DNA of 64,000 nt, taken from contig OX457024.1 in the NCBI GenBank assembly GCA_949752745.1, positions 106,727,692-106,791,691 on the forward strand. Direction: 5' to 3'. Made by a program: the position numbers and the translations under genes. Origin of the DNA: Protula sp. h YS-2021 (Eukaryota > Annelida > Polychaeta > Sabellida > Serpulidae). The notes beneath the pieces are model-generated. The model was not told the origin of the DNA. It made no database searches and worked only from the letters and a program-made list of their open reading frames with translations. Of the stretch, positions 36,531 through 64,000 are shown one piece after another (the stretch's first letter is position 1; the number at the start of each line of letters is the position of its first letter).

Positions 36531-36619
36531 CTGCCCATACCCGGGGCTCGAACCACCAACCTTCTGAGCATGGGTCCGACCAGGAGTCCCACGCTCTAAC
36601 AACTGAGCTATTCCGGACT
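36531..36619 (-). tRNA. tRNA-like unit, E1 left arm (degenerate)
   Basis: Mirror of 43640-43728. Read on the minus strand it has an A box (TAGCTCAGTTGTTAGAG) and a B box (GGTTCGAGCCC). The acceptor and anticodon stems do not pair, so it is unlikely to give a functional tRNA. It points outward from the palindrome centre. Confidence 0.6.
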
Positions 36620-36943
36620 GAACAAGAATGTATTGTGAAAACATGCCATGTAAGGCTATAATGCACGATAAATTTCAGACTGCACTCGTTCAGAGCGTGG
36701 GGGAAACCGATCGATAAAATTTCAGAGTGCACTCGTTCAGAGCGTGGGGAAAAAACCGATCGATAAAAATTTTTTAGAGTACACTCGTTCAGAGCGTGGG
36801 GAAAACGATGGTTCTGCCAAACTTGATGACGTCATACTGTCTGGAAGTGACGTCATACTGTCTGGAAGTGATGCCGGTTCTGCCACACTTGATGACGTCA
36901 TACTGTCAATCATTGTGACATGAGGTGTCATAATGACGTCATA

Positions 36944-38164
36944 GTTACACCTTAGTAACGCCTTAGTTACGCCTTAGTTACCTTACTTACGCCTTAGTTA
37001 CGCCTTAATTACCTTAGTTACGCCTTAGTTACCTTAGTTACTCCTTAGTTACGCCTTAGTTACGCCTTTATTTCCTTAGTTACGCCTTAGTTACGCTTGA
37101 TTTCCTTAGTTACGCCTTAGTTACGCCTTGGTTACAGTAGTTACACCTTAGTTACGCCTTAGTTACCTTAGTTACTCCTTAGTTACGCCTTAGTTACGCC
37201 TTAGTTACCTTAGTTACGCCTTAGTTACGCCTTAGTTACGCCTTTATTTCCTTAGTTACGCCTTAGTTACGCTTGATTTCCTTAGTTACGCCTTAGTTAC
37301 GCCTTGGTTACAGTAGTTACACCTTAGTTACGCCTTAGTTACCTTAGTTACTCCTTAGTTACGCCTTAGTTACCTTAGTTACGCCTTAGTTACGCCTTAG
37401 TTACCTTAGTTACGCCTTAGTTACGCCTTAGTTACGCCTAAATTACCTTAGTTACGCCTTAGTTACCTTAGTTACTCCTTAGTTACACCTTAGTTACGCC
37501 TTAGTTACCTAAGTTACTCCTTAGTTACGCCTTAGTTACCTTAGTTACGCCTTAGTTACGCCTTAGTTAACTTAGTTACGCCTTAGTTACGCCTTAGTTA
37601 CGCCTAAATTACCTTAGTTACGCCTTAGTTACCTTAGTTACTCCTTAGTTACGCCTTAGTTACGCCTTTATTTCCTTAGTTACGCCTTAGTTACGCCTTG
37701 ATTTCCTTAGTTACGCCTTAGTTACGCCTTGGTTACAGTAGTTACACCTTAGTTACGCCTTAGTTACCTAAGTTACTCCTTAGTTACGCCTTAGTTACGC
37801 CTTTATTTCCTTAGTTACGCCTTAGTTACGCCTTGATTTCCTTAGTTACGCCTTAGTTACGCCTTGGTTACAGTAGTTACACCTTAGTTACGCCTTAGTT
37901 ACCTAAGTTACTCCTTAGTTACGCCTTAGTTACGCCTTAGTTACCTTAGTTACGCCTCAGTTACCTTAGTTACGCCTTAGTTACGCCTTGGTTACACCTT
38001 AGTTACGCCTTAGTTACCTTAGTTACTCCTTAGTTACGCCTTAGTTTCGCCTTAATTACCTTAGTTACGCCTTAGTTACGCCTTAGTTACCTTAGTTACG
38101 CCTTAGTTACGCCTTAGTTGCGCCTTAGTTACATCTTGTTTGCGCCTTAGTTACCTTAGCTACG
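36944..38164. repeat. E1 left arm 11-bp array (GCCTTAGTTAC)n
   Basis: About 1.2 kb of GCCTTAGTTAC with CTTAGTTACC variants. Mirrored at 42095-43315. Confidence 0.95.
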
Positions 38165-38498
38165 CAAAAACGAGATAACTTTTGTTGTAGTTGAGCGATT
38201 TGCATGAAAATTTTACCGTTTGATTCAGTTTTATATCTAGTTTTAACATTAAGTGATCACAGGCTATTTACGCCGGTGGTTGTATGCATCATGGATTCAC
38301 CTTAAACGTTTTTAAACTTAAAAGTAAGATAACTTTCGTTATGGTTGACCGATTTGAATGAAAATTTCACCGTTGGATTCAGTTTGATGTCTTAGTTTTA
38401 CAGTAGTTTATGCATAGGTAGGTTGTTGGAATGGCGCGCGCCCACCATTTAAACATGTGTTTGAATAAGTTTTACGTCAAACTATTGTTCAACAAGTT

Positions 38499-38763
38499 GT
38501 TTAGCAATTGTACAACAATTGTTCAACAAGCTGTTGTTGAACATGTTCAACATGTTGTTGAACATGTTCAACATGTTCAACATGTTCAACATGTTCAACA
38601 AGTTGAACATGTTCAACATGTTCAACAATATGTTCAACATGTTCAACATGTTCAACATGTTCAACAACATGTTCAACAAGTTGAACATGTTCAACATGTT
38701 CAACATGTTGTTGCACAAGTTGAACATGTTCAACATGTTCAACTTGTTCAACAACATGCTGTT
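38499..38763. repeat. E1 left arm self-complementary array (CATGTTCAA)n
   Basis: 9-bp units in which GTTGAACATGTTCAAC-type palindromes recur, so the array is itself strongly foldable. Open frames in several directions follow from the repeat. Mirrored at 41496-41760. Confidence 0.93.
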
Positions 38764-38967
38764 TAACAAATTGTTCAACAAGTTGTAGTTCAAGCAAAGA
38801 AAAAACAAGACATATGTTGAATAGGTTTATTAATACATTTAAATACACTTAAATACACTTAAATACATTTAACTACACTTAAATACACTTAAATACACTT
38901 AAATACACTTAAATACATACAGCTTAAATCTTTAACAATATTACAATATTTGTTGATCTACAAAGTC

Positions 38968-38973
38968 TTTATT
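38968..38973 (-). terminator. Poly(A) signal, E1 left zinc-finger gene
   Basis: AATAAA on the minus strand, 22 bp beyond the stop codon. Confidence 0.75.
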
Positions 38974-38994
38974 ATAAAGTTTAGTCAAATAAGT

Positions 38995-39732
38995 CTATTT
39001 TTCTTCATCTGCTTCACTCTGTTCACTGGCATCCATATCACTTTTTTCGTCGCTGCTTTCATCTTCCTCCTCCTCATCTAGAAGCTCTTCAAAGAATGCA
39101 TCGTTTCTTCTTATAGCCGCCTTTAGTGCCTTTGAATACTCGTAATGTTTTTCATCAACAAAGTAATTGAAGTCTTCTAAAATGGTTTCATAATGTTCGT
39201 TTTGTTGTAGACGTTGGGCATATTTGAATAGTCTCATAAACAGTTGTTTAAGTCGACGCTTATAAATGGGTCGAAAGTCATCACTTGCTATGTCACGCGC
39301 ATCTTCAAGCCCTTGTTCTTCATATTCTGAAACCTTTTCTTGAAATTTGGTATCATATTCATCGTAGACTTCTTGAACCATATCATACCAAACAGAGTCT
39401 GTTTCTGACTCACTTTCAGAGTCTGTTTCTGACTCACTTTCAGAGCTGCCGTCATTATCACCCTCAACACAATGTTCCATATGTTTGAACAAAGCTTCTT
39501 GACTGTTGTATAATGCACCACATTCTGTACAAGCATGTGCATTCTTTTCAGTCATGTTGACGCTTTGACTTTCCATAGAAGACTCATCTAAAGTTTCAGT
39601 GATAGGTGGTTTTACAGGGTTTTCCACATCTATCTCCAATTCTTCTTCTTCTGAAGTGTGAGCATTCTTTAAGTGCCTTTTAAGACTTTGTGGCCAATTG
39701 TAAGATTTCAAACAAATGTTGCATTTATACAT
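38995..39732 (-). CDS. E1 zinc-finger protein, left-arm copy
   Basis: Identical 245-residue protein to the right-arm copy at 40527-41264, transcribed outward from the palindrome centre. An N-terminal C2H2 finger (C4, C7, H20, H25) and a second C2HC finger (C68, C71, H84, C88) are separated by an acidic linker. A Ser/Glu/Asp stretch (96-113) is partly a tandem duplication of SESESETD. A predicted helical domain (about 114-215, starting WYDMVQEVYDEYD) and a very acidic tail complete it. I do not recognise the family of the helical part. No transposase or nuclease motif is seen. Intact open frames in both arms suggest recent activity or arm-to-arm homogenisation. Confidence 0.85.
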   Translation of the reverse strand: MYKCNICLKSYNWPQSLKRHLKNAHTSEEEELEIDVENPVKPPITETLDESSMESQSVNMTEKNAHACTECGALYNSQEALFKHMEHCVEGDNDGSSESESETDSESESETDSVWYDMVQEVYDEYDTKFQEKVSEYEEQGLEDARDIASDDFRPIYKRRLKQLFMRLFKYAQRLQQNEHYETILEDFNYFVDEKHYEYSKALKAAIRRNDAFFEELLDEEEEDESSDEKSDMDASEQSEADEEK

Positions 39733-39786
39733 CCTTTCGGTTCAACATGCACTTTTCAAATGATGAAAAAGCCTTTAAACATAGCC

Positions 39787-39793
39787 TTATATA
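39787..39793 (-). promoter_or_regulatory. TATA box, E1 left gene
   Basis: TATATAA on the minus strand about 55 bp before the start codon. Mirror of 40466-40472. Confidence 0.65.
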
Positions 39794-39890
39794 CAACTTG
39801 TTGAACAACATGTTGAACATGTTCAACATGTTGTTGAACATGTTGTTGAACATGTTGTTGAACATGTTGTCTACGCCTAGGGGAGTTTAA

Positions 39891-39964
39891 CGTCATGACG
39901 TCATTATGACGTCATCATTATGACGTCATTATGACGTCATCATTATGACGTCATAATGACGTCA
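39891..39964. promoter_or_regulatory. TGACGTCA cluster, E1 left
   Basis: Six perfect CRE/ATF-type TGACGTCA octamers in 74 bp upstream of the TATA box. Mirror of 40295-40368. Confidence 0.65.
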
Positions 39965-40122
39965 TTGGAACAGGCGCGTGCTTAATCAAAAACTGTTTCA
40001 GCAGAATTTATTGCTGTTTGATATGAATGAAATGCATGTCTCACTCTTCCTTTTATGCTACTTAGATGTAATCAAAATATGGTGTGCAACTCGTCAAAAA
40101 TGTCAAACTTGTTAAAATTGCT

Positions 40123-40136
40123 GAGTCAGCAATTTT
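40123..40136. other. E1 palindrome centre (14-bp asymmetric spacer)
   Basis: GAGTC plus AGCAATTTT. AGCAATTTT occurs twice in a row (40128-40136 and 40137-40145). A smaller perfect hairpin, 40116-40134, is centred on TGAGTCA, an AP-1-type site. The arms are symmetric around 40129.5, whereas the small hairpin is centred at 40125. Confidence 0.9.
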
Positions 40137-40294
40137 AGCAATTTTAACAAGTTTGGCATTTTTGACGAGTTGCACACCATATTTTGATTACATCTAAGTA
40201 GCATAAAAGGAAGAGTGAGACATGCATTTCATTCATATCAAACAGCAATAAATTCTGCTGAAACAGTTTTTGATTAAGCACGCGCCTGTTCCAA

Positions 40295-40368
40295 TGACGT
40301 CATTATGACGTCATAATGATGACGTCATAATGACGTCATAATGATGACGTCATAATGACGTCATGACG
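40295..40368. promoter_or_regulatory. TGACGTCA cluster, E1 right
   Basis: Six TGACGTCA octamers spaced by AATGA or TA, upstream of the right-arm zinc-finger gene. CREB/ATF factors are known to bind this octamer; function here is inferred from position only. Confidence 0.65.
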
Positions 40369-40465
40369 TTAAACTCCCCTAGGCGTAGACAACATGTTCA
40401 ACAACATGTTCAACAACATGTTCAACAACATGTTGAACATGTTCAACATGTTGTTCAACAAGTTG

Positions 40466-40472
40466 TATATAA
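40466..40472 (+). promoter_or_regulatory. TATA box, E1 right gene
   Basis: TATATAA followed by GG, about 55 bp before the ATG at 40527, a plausible Pol II core promoter distance. Confidence 0.65.
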
Positions 40473-40510
40473 GGCTATGTTTAAAGGCTTTTTCATCATT
40501 TGAAAAGTGC

Positions 40511-40534
40511 ATGTTGAACCGAAAGGATGTATAA
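40511..40534 (+). promoter_or_regulatory. Upstream ORF overlapping the zinc-finger start
   Basis: A seven-codon ORF begins at the ATG of 40511 and its TAA (40532-40534) overlaps the main ATG region (GATGTATAA). It could dampen translation of the main frame. A mirror copy exists in the left arm. Confidence 0.5.
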
Positions 40535-41264
40535 ATGCAACATTTGTTTGAAATCTTACAATTGGCCACAAAGTCTTAAAAGGCACTTAAAGAATGCTCA
40601 CACTTCAGAAGAAGAAGAATTGGAGATAGATGTGGAAAACCCTGTAAAACCACCTATCACTGAAACTTTAGATGAGTCTTCTATGGAAAGTCAAAGCGTC
40701 AACATGACTGAAAAGAATGCACATGCTTGTACAGAATGTGGTGCATTATACAACAGTCAAGAAGCTTTGTTCAAACATATGGAACATTGTGTTGAGGGTG
40801 ATAATGACGGCAGCTCTGAAAGTGAGTCAGAAACAGACTCTGAAAGTGAGTCAGAAACAGACTCTGTTTGGTATGATATGGTTCAAGAAGTCTACGATGA
40901 ATATGATACCAAATTTCAAGAAAAGGTTTCAGAATATGAAGAACAAGGGCTTGAAGATGCGCGTGACATAGCAAGTGATGACTTTCGACCCATTTATAAG
41001 CGTCGACTTAAACAACTGTTTATGAGACTATTCAAATATGCCCAACGTCTACAACAAAACGAACATTATGAAACCATTTTAGAAGACTTCAATTACTTTG
41101 TTGATGAAAAACATTACGAGTATTCAAAGGCACTAAAGGCGGCTATAAGAAGAAACGATGCATTCTTTGAAGAGCTTCTAGATGAGGAGGAGGAAGATGA
41201 AAGCAGCGACGAAAAAAGTGATATGGATGCCAGTGAACAGAGTGAAGCAGATGAAGAAAAATAG
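40527..41264 (+). CDS. E1 zinc-finger protein, right-arm copy
   Basis: 245 codons, identical to the left-arm copy. The start is chosen because ATG begins directly before the first finger (C4/C7/H20/H25). Finger 2 is C68/C71/H84/C88. Codon use is normal, with no stop and no introns. The upstream TATA box and downstream AATAAA give a complete Pol II unit. The two copies are divergent, about 794 bp apart, sharing the central region as a possible bidirectional promoter. Likely role, inferred only: an element-encoded DNA-binding protein, possibly recognising the element's own repeats. It could also be a captured host gene. Confidence 0.85.
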   Translation: MYKCNICLKSYNWPQSLKRHLKNAHTSEEEELEIDVENPVKPPITETLDESSMESQSVNMTEKNAHACTECGALYNSQEALFKHMEHCVEGDNDGSSESESETDSESESETDSVWYDMVQEVYDEYDTKFQEKVSEYEEQGLEDARDIASDDFRPIYKRRLKQLFMRLFKYAQRLQQNEHYETILEDFNYFVDEKHYEYSKALKAAIRRNDAFFEELLDEEEEDESSDEKSDMDASEQSEADEEK

Positions 41265-41285
41265 ACTTATTTGACTAAACTTTAT

Positions 41286-41291
41286 AATAAA
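41286..41291 (+). terminator. Poly(A) signal, E1 right zinc-finger gene
   Basis: AATAAA 22 bp after the stop codon. Confidence 0.75.
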
Positions 41292-41338
41292 GACTTTGTA
41301 GATCAACAAATATTGTAATATTGTTAAAGATTTAAGCT

Positions 41339-41430
41339 GTATGTATTTAAGTGTATTTAAGTGTATTTAAGTGTATTTAAGTGTAGTTAAATGTATTTAA
41401 GTGTATTTAAGTGTATTTAAATGTATTAAT
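41339..41430. repeat. E1 right 10-bp array (GTATTTAAGT)n
   Basis: Nine copies, mirrored at 38829-38920. Confidence 0.9.
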
Positions 41431-41495
41431 AAACCTATTCAACATATGTCTTGTTTTTTCTTTGCTTGAACTACAACTTGTTGAACAATTTGTTA

Positions 41496-41760
41496 AACAG
41501 CATGTTGTTGAACAAGTTGAACATGTTGAACATGTTCAACTTGTGCAACAACATGTTGAACATGTTGAACATGTTCAACTTGTTGAACATGTTGTTGAAC
41601 ATGTTGAACATGTTGAACATGTTGAACATATTGTTGAACATGTTGAACATGTTCAACTTGTTGAACATGTTGAACATGTTGAACATGTTGAACATGTTCA
41701 ACAACATGTTGAACATGTTCAACAACAGCTTGTTGAACAATTGTTGTACAATTGCTAAAC
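41496..41760. repeat. E1 right self-complementary array (TTGAACATG)n
   Basis: 9-bp units with GTTGAACATGTTCAAC palindromes; mirror of 38499-38763. Confidence 0.93.
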
Positions 41761-42094
41761 AACTTGTTGAACAATAGTTTGACGTAAAACTTATTCAAAC
41801 ACATGTTTAAATGGTGGGCGCGCGCCATTCCAACAACCTACCTATGCATAAACTACTGTAAAACTAAGACATCAAACTGAATCCAACGGTGAAATTTTCA
41901 TTCAAATCGGTCAACCATAACGAAAGTTATCTTACTTTTAAGTTTAAAAACGTTTAAGGTGAATCCATGATGCATACAACCACCGGCGTAAATAGCCTGT
42001 GATCACTTAATGTTAAAACTAGATATAAAACTGAATCAAACGGTAAAATTTTCATGCAAATCGCTCAACTACAACAAAAGTTATCTCGTTTTTG

Positions 42095-43315
42095 CGTAGC
42101 TAAGGTAACTAAGGCGCAAACAAGATGTAACTAAGGCGCAACTAAGGCGTAACTAAGGCGTAACTAAGGTAACTAAGGCGTAACTAAGGCGTAACTAAGG
42201 TAATTAAGGCGAAACTAAGGCGTAACTAAGGAGTAACTAAGGTAACTAAGGCGTAACTAAGGTGTAACCAAGGCGTAACTAAGGCGTAACTAAGGTAACT
42301 GAGGCGTAACTAAGGTAACTAAGGCGTAACTAAGGCGTAACTAAGGAGTAACTTAGGTAACTAAGGCGTAACTAAGGTGTAACTACTGTAACCAAGGCGT
42401 AACTAAGGCGTAACTAAGGAAATCAAGGCGTAACTAAGGCGTAACTAAGGAAATAAAGGCGTAACTAAGGCGTAACTAAGGAGTAACTTAGGTAACTAAG
42501 GCGTAACTAAGGTGTAACTACTGTAACCAAGGCGTAACTAAGGCGTAACTAAGGAAATCAAGGCGTAACTAAGGCGTAACTAAGGAAATAAAGGCGTAAC
42601 TAAGGCGTAACTAAGGAGTAACTAAGGTAACTAAGGCGTAACTAAGGTAATTTAGGCGTAACTAAGGCGTAACTAAGGCGTAACTAAGTTAACTAAGGCG
42701 TAACTAAGGCGTAACTAAGGTAACTAAGGCGTAACTAAGGAGTAACTTAGGTAACTAAGGCGTAACTAAGGTGTAACTAAGGAGTAACTAAGGTAACTAA
42801 GGCGTAACTAAGGTAATTTAGGCGTAACTAAGGCGTAACTAAGGCGTAACTAAGGTAACTAAGGCGTAACTAAGGCGTAACTAAGGTAACTAAGGCGTAA
42901 CTAAGGAGTAACTAAGGTAACTAAGGCGTAACTAAGGTGTAACTACTGTAACCAAGGCGTAACTAAGGCGTAACTAAGGAAATCAAGCGTAACTAAGGCG
43001 TAACTAAGGAAATAAAGGCGTAACTAAGGCGTAACTAAGGCGTAACTAAGGTAACTAAGGCGTAACTAAGGCGTAACTAAGGAGTAACTAAGGTAACTAA
43101 GGCGTAACTAAGGTGTAACTACTGTAACCAAGGCGTAACTAAGGCGTAACTAAGGAAATCAAGCGTAACTAAGGCGTAACTAAGGAAATAAAGGCGTAAC
43201 TAAGGCGTAACTAAGGAGTAACTAAGGTAACTAAGGCGTAACTAAGGTAATTAAGGCGTAACTAAGGCGTAAGTAAGGTAACTAAGGCGTAACTAAGGCG
43301 TTACTAAGGTGTAAC
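42095..43315. repeat. E1 right 11-bp array (GTAACTAAGGC)n
   Basis: About 1.2 kb; mirror of 36944-38164. The preceding 300 bp (41790-42090) contain two related ~100-bp segments, each with AAATTTTCAT and an AAAGTTATCT. Confidence 0.95.
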
Positions 43316-43439
43316 TATGACGTCATTATGACACCTCATGTCACAATGATTGACAGTATGACGTCATCAAGTGTGGCAGAACCGGCATCACTTCCAGACA
43401 GTATGACGTCACTTCCAGACAGTATGACGTCATCAAGTT

Positions 43440-43600
43440 TGGCAGAACCATCGTTTTCCCCACGCTCTGAACGAGTGTACTCTAAAAAATTTTTATCGAT
43501 CGGTTTTTTCCCCACGCTCTGAACGAGTGCACTCTGAAATTTTATCGATCGGTTTCCCCCACGCTCTGAACGAGTGCAGTCTGAAATTTATCGTGCATTA
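43440..43600. repeat. E1 right 42-bp repeat (CACGCTCTGAACGAGTGCAC)
   Basis: Three copies containing CACGCTCTGAACGAGTGCA and TTTATCGATCGGTTT. The same module recurs at 50990-51260 (E2) and, weaker, 57470-57640 (E3), which ties the three elements together. Confidence 0.88.
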
Positions 43601-43639
43601 TAGCCTTACATGGCATGTTTTCACAATACATTCTTGTTC

Positions 43640-43728
43640 AGTCCGGAATAGCTCAGTTGTTAGAGCGTGGGACTCCTGGTCGGACCCATGCTCAGAAGGT
43701 TGGTGGTTCGAGCCCCGGGTATGGGCAG
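43640..43728 (+). tRNA. tRNA-like unit, E1 right arm (degenerate)
   Basis: GTCCGGAATAGCTCAGTTGT carries the A box and GGTTCGAGCCCC the B box, 50 nt apart. Acceptor ends do not pair, the T stem is poor and the anticodon arm is disrupted. No T-run terminator lies close downstream. Best read as a Pol III promoter module or relic, not a working tRNA gene. Confidence 0.6.
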
Positions 43729-44316
43729 CCTACCCCTAAACCATAGAGTGTATTATGAATGTGTATTATGAAGGTATGATAGACAGATGGTAGAAGGGAC
43801 GTCAGTATGACGTCAAAAAGTGGTCTGGAAGTCTCGCTAGGGTTAGGGTCACATGACCGATGATTGACAGGTCACGTGACTAGTGACGTCATGATGATTG
43901 ACAGCAGGAGTTCATTGGCTTCATGTTGATTGACTCGGCCAAACCACTTTCGCTCCAGACAGCATCATCTCAGTATGACGTCATGATGACGTCACAGAGG
44001 GTCGCGCCTATCCTAACGCTTATCATGACTTCCCGTCCAGACATGATGACGTCACTTCCGGTCCAGACAGCACTTCCGGTCCAGACAGTATGACGTCACT
44101 TCCGGTCCAGACGCTATGACGTCACTTCCAGACATGATGACGTCACTTCCGGTCCAGACGTCACTTCCGGTCTAGACAGCACTTCCGGTCTAGACAGCAC
44201 TTCCGGTCTAGACAGCACTTCCGGTCTAGACAGCACTTCCGGTCCAGACATGATGACGTCATTTCCAGACAGTATGACGTCACAAAGTGACCCAGAACCC
44301 TTATTATCACACTACT

Positions 44317-44322
44317 GGCAGA
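44317..44322. repeat. Right target-site duplication of E1 (GGCAGA)
   Basis: Directly follows the E1 terminus, 29 bp upstream of the NWD-family start codon. Confidence 0.85.
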
Positions 44323-44351
44323 TGAGATAACCATCGTACCGAAGCAGCTCT

Positions 44352-63693
<19,342 letters not shown>

Positions 63694-63740
63694 TTTTGGT
63701 AGATTTTCCCTCTGTGGCCCTGCTCACTTCAGTAGTTATA

Positions 63741-63746
63741 AATAAA
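63741..63746 (+). terminator. Poly(A) signal of the NWD-family gene
   Basis: AATAAA 48 bp after the stop codon, followed by a TGTG-containing stretch. Confidence 0.75.
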
Positions 63747-64000
63747 GCTTTCTCTCTGTGACTCAGGGATTTTTTTTAACTGTCATGGGATGCGTAACAA
63801 CTGAAGGGGTCCATGCATAAACTTCATAACTCCACTTACCAGGAAAATGCAATGTTACCGCCACGGTATTTCTTGGCCTCTGTTCTATCACACATATAAG
63901 TCTTACACCTCAAAACCGATTAGAAGTGGGCATTTTTAGGAAAAGGCGATGGGAAAAAACCTATGTTTGTTACTTAAATTTCAAACTTTAAAAGCGTTTT
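63747..64000. other. 3' flank
   Basis: Probably downstream of the cleavage site. Nothing recognisable. Confidence 0.5.

Larger units (their letters stand above)
35943..44316. mobile_element. E1: 8374-bp palindromic foldback element with zinc-finger genes and tRNA-like units
   Basis: Left end AGTAGTGTGATAATAAGGG and right end CCCTTATTATCACACTACT are exact inverse complements. GGCAGA occurs at 35937-35942 and again at 44317-44322, an exact 6-bp target-site duplication. Arms 35943-40122 and 40137-44316 are each 4180 bp, so there is no net indel, and everything I compared is identical except one base near the centre. The 14-bp spacer is GAGTC plus a second copy of AGCAATTTT. Each arm holds, from centre outward: six TGACGTCA sites, TATA box, the 245-codon gene, poly(A) signal, a GTATTTAAGT array, an AACATGTTG array, an 11-bp GTAACTAAGGC array, a CGTTCAGAGCG-type repeat, a tRNA-like unit, and ACTTCCGGTCTAGACAGC repeats. 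No transposase is recognisable. Confidence 0.93.

Noticed and set aside
38431..38848. Val/His/Gln- and Asn/Met/Leu-rich open frames in the E1 CATGTT array
   Set aside because: Open in four frames because of a 9-bp self-complementary repeat; no independent coding evidence.
35943..44316. Palindrome as an assembly or read-chimera artefact
   Set aside because: A missed-adapter artefact would mirror unique flanking sequence and end anywhere. Here both ends are precise, flanked by a 6-bp duplication, and different on the two sides; related E2 and E3 show diverged arms. Still worth confirming with long reads.

Overview
This is animal genomic DNA. It has GT-AG introns, AATAAA poly(A) signals, an L1/Tx1-type LINE, tRNA-derived Pol III sequences, a very high density of microsatellites and minisatellites, and long G/C homopolymers. 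One 200-N scaffold gap lies at 21017-21216. The style suggests a marine invertebrate, but I cannot fix the phylum from sequence alone.

Positions 1-24 kb are gene-poor. They hold about 17 unrelated tandem arrays (units 14-110 bp), a 200-bp MITE with terminal inverted repeats (3607-3806), a diverged dispersed repeat pair (about 820-1420 and 11270-11775), a decayed LINE endonuclease fragment (8800-9050), and one isolated candidate exon for a Cys-rich peptide (10089-10190). Positions 24.1-34.7 kb are a degenerate LINE. Its ORF1 (coiled coil, then RRM-like) carries a C-terminal NADAR (YbiA-like) domain. Its ORF2 (endonuclease, RT, C-terminal zinc knuckle) is broken. A tandem array of 230-300 bp units lies at the ORF1/ORF2 junction, and about 3.8 kb of satellite-like sequence replaces the part of ORF2 after the RT.

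Positions 44.35-63.7 kb hold the main host gene on the + strand: an 11-exon, predicted 1974-residue NWD1/NWD2-family STAND NTPase (DUF4062-like N terminus, NACHT, WD-repeat region, acidic tail). I assembled it by hand from splice sites and reading phase; every junction keeps frame and the total divides by three.

The most notable content is three giant foldback elements in and around this gene. Each has long inverted arms, carries tRNA-like Pol III units in both arms, and is flanked by an exact 6-bp target-site duplication. E1 (35943-44316, 8374 bp, GGCAGA) is a near-perfect palindrome with equal 4180-bp arms ending 35 bp before the start codon. Each arm encodes an identical 245-aa C2H2/C2HC zinc-finger protein, transcribed outward from the centre. 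E2 (49793-52994, CAGTCA) lies in intron 4. E3 (56542-59249, CACGTA) sits inside coding exon 8; removing it with one TSD copy restores the frame exactly, whereas reading into it truncates the protein 13 codons later. Shared internal modules show the three belong to one family that I cannot match to a named superfamily. The tRNA-like units keep A and B boxes, and in E2/E3 T-run terminators, but their anticodon arms look broken. E1, with the only protein gene, may be the more complete member and E2/E3 non-autonomous relatives; that is inference.
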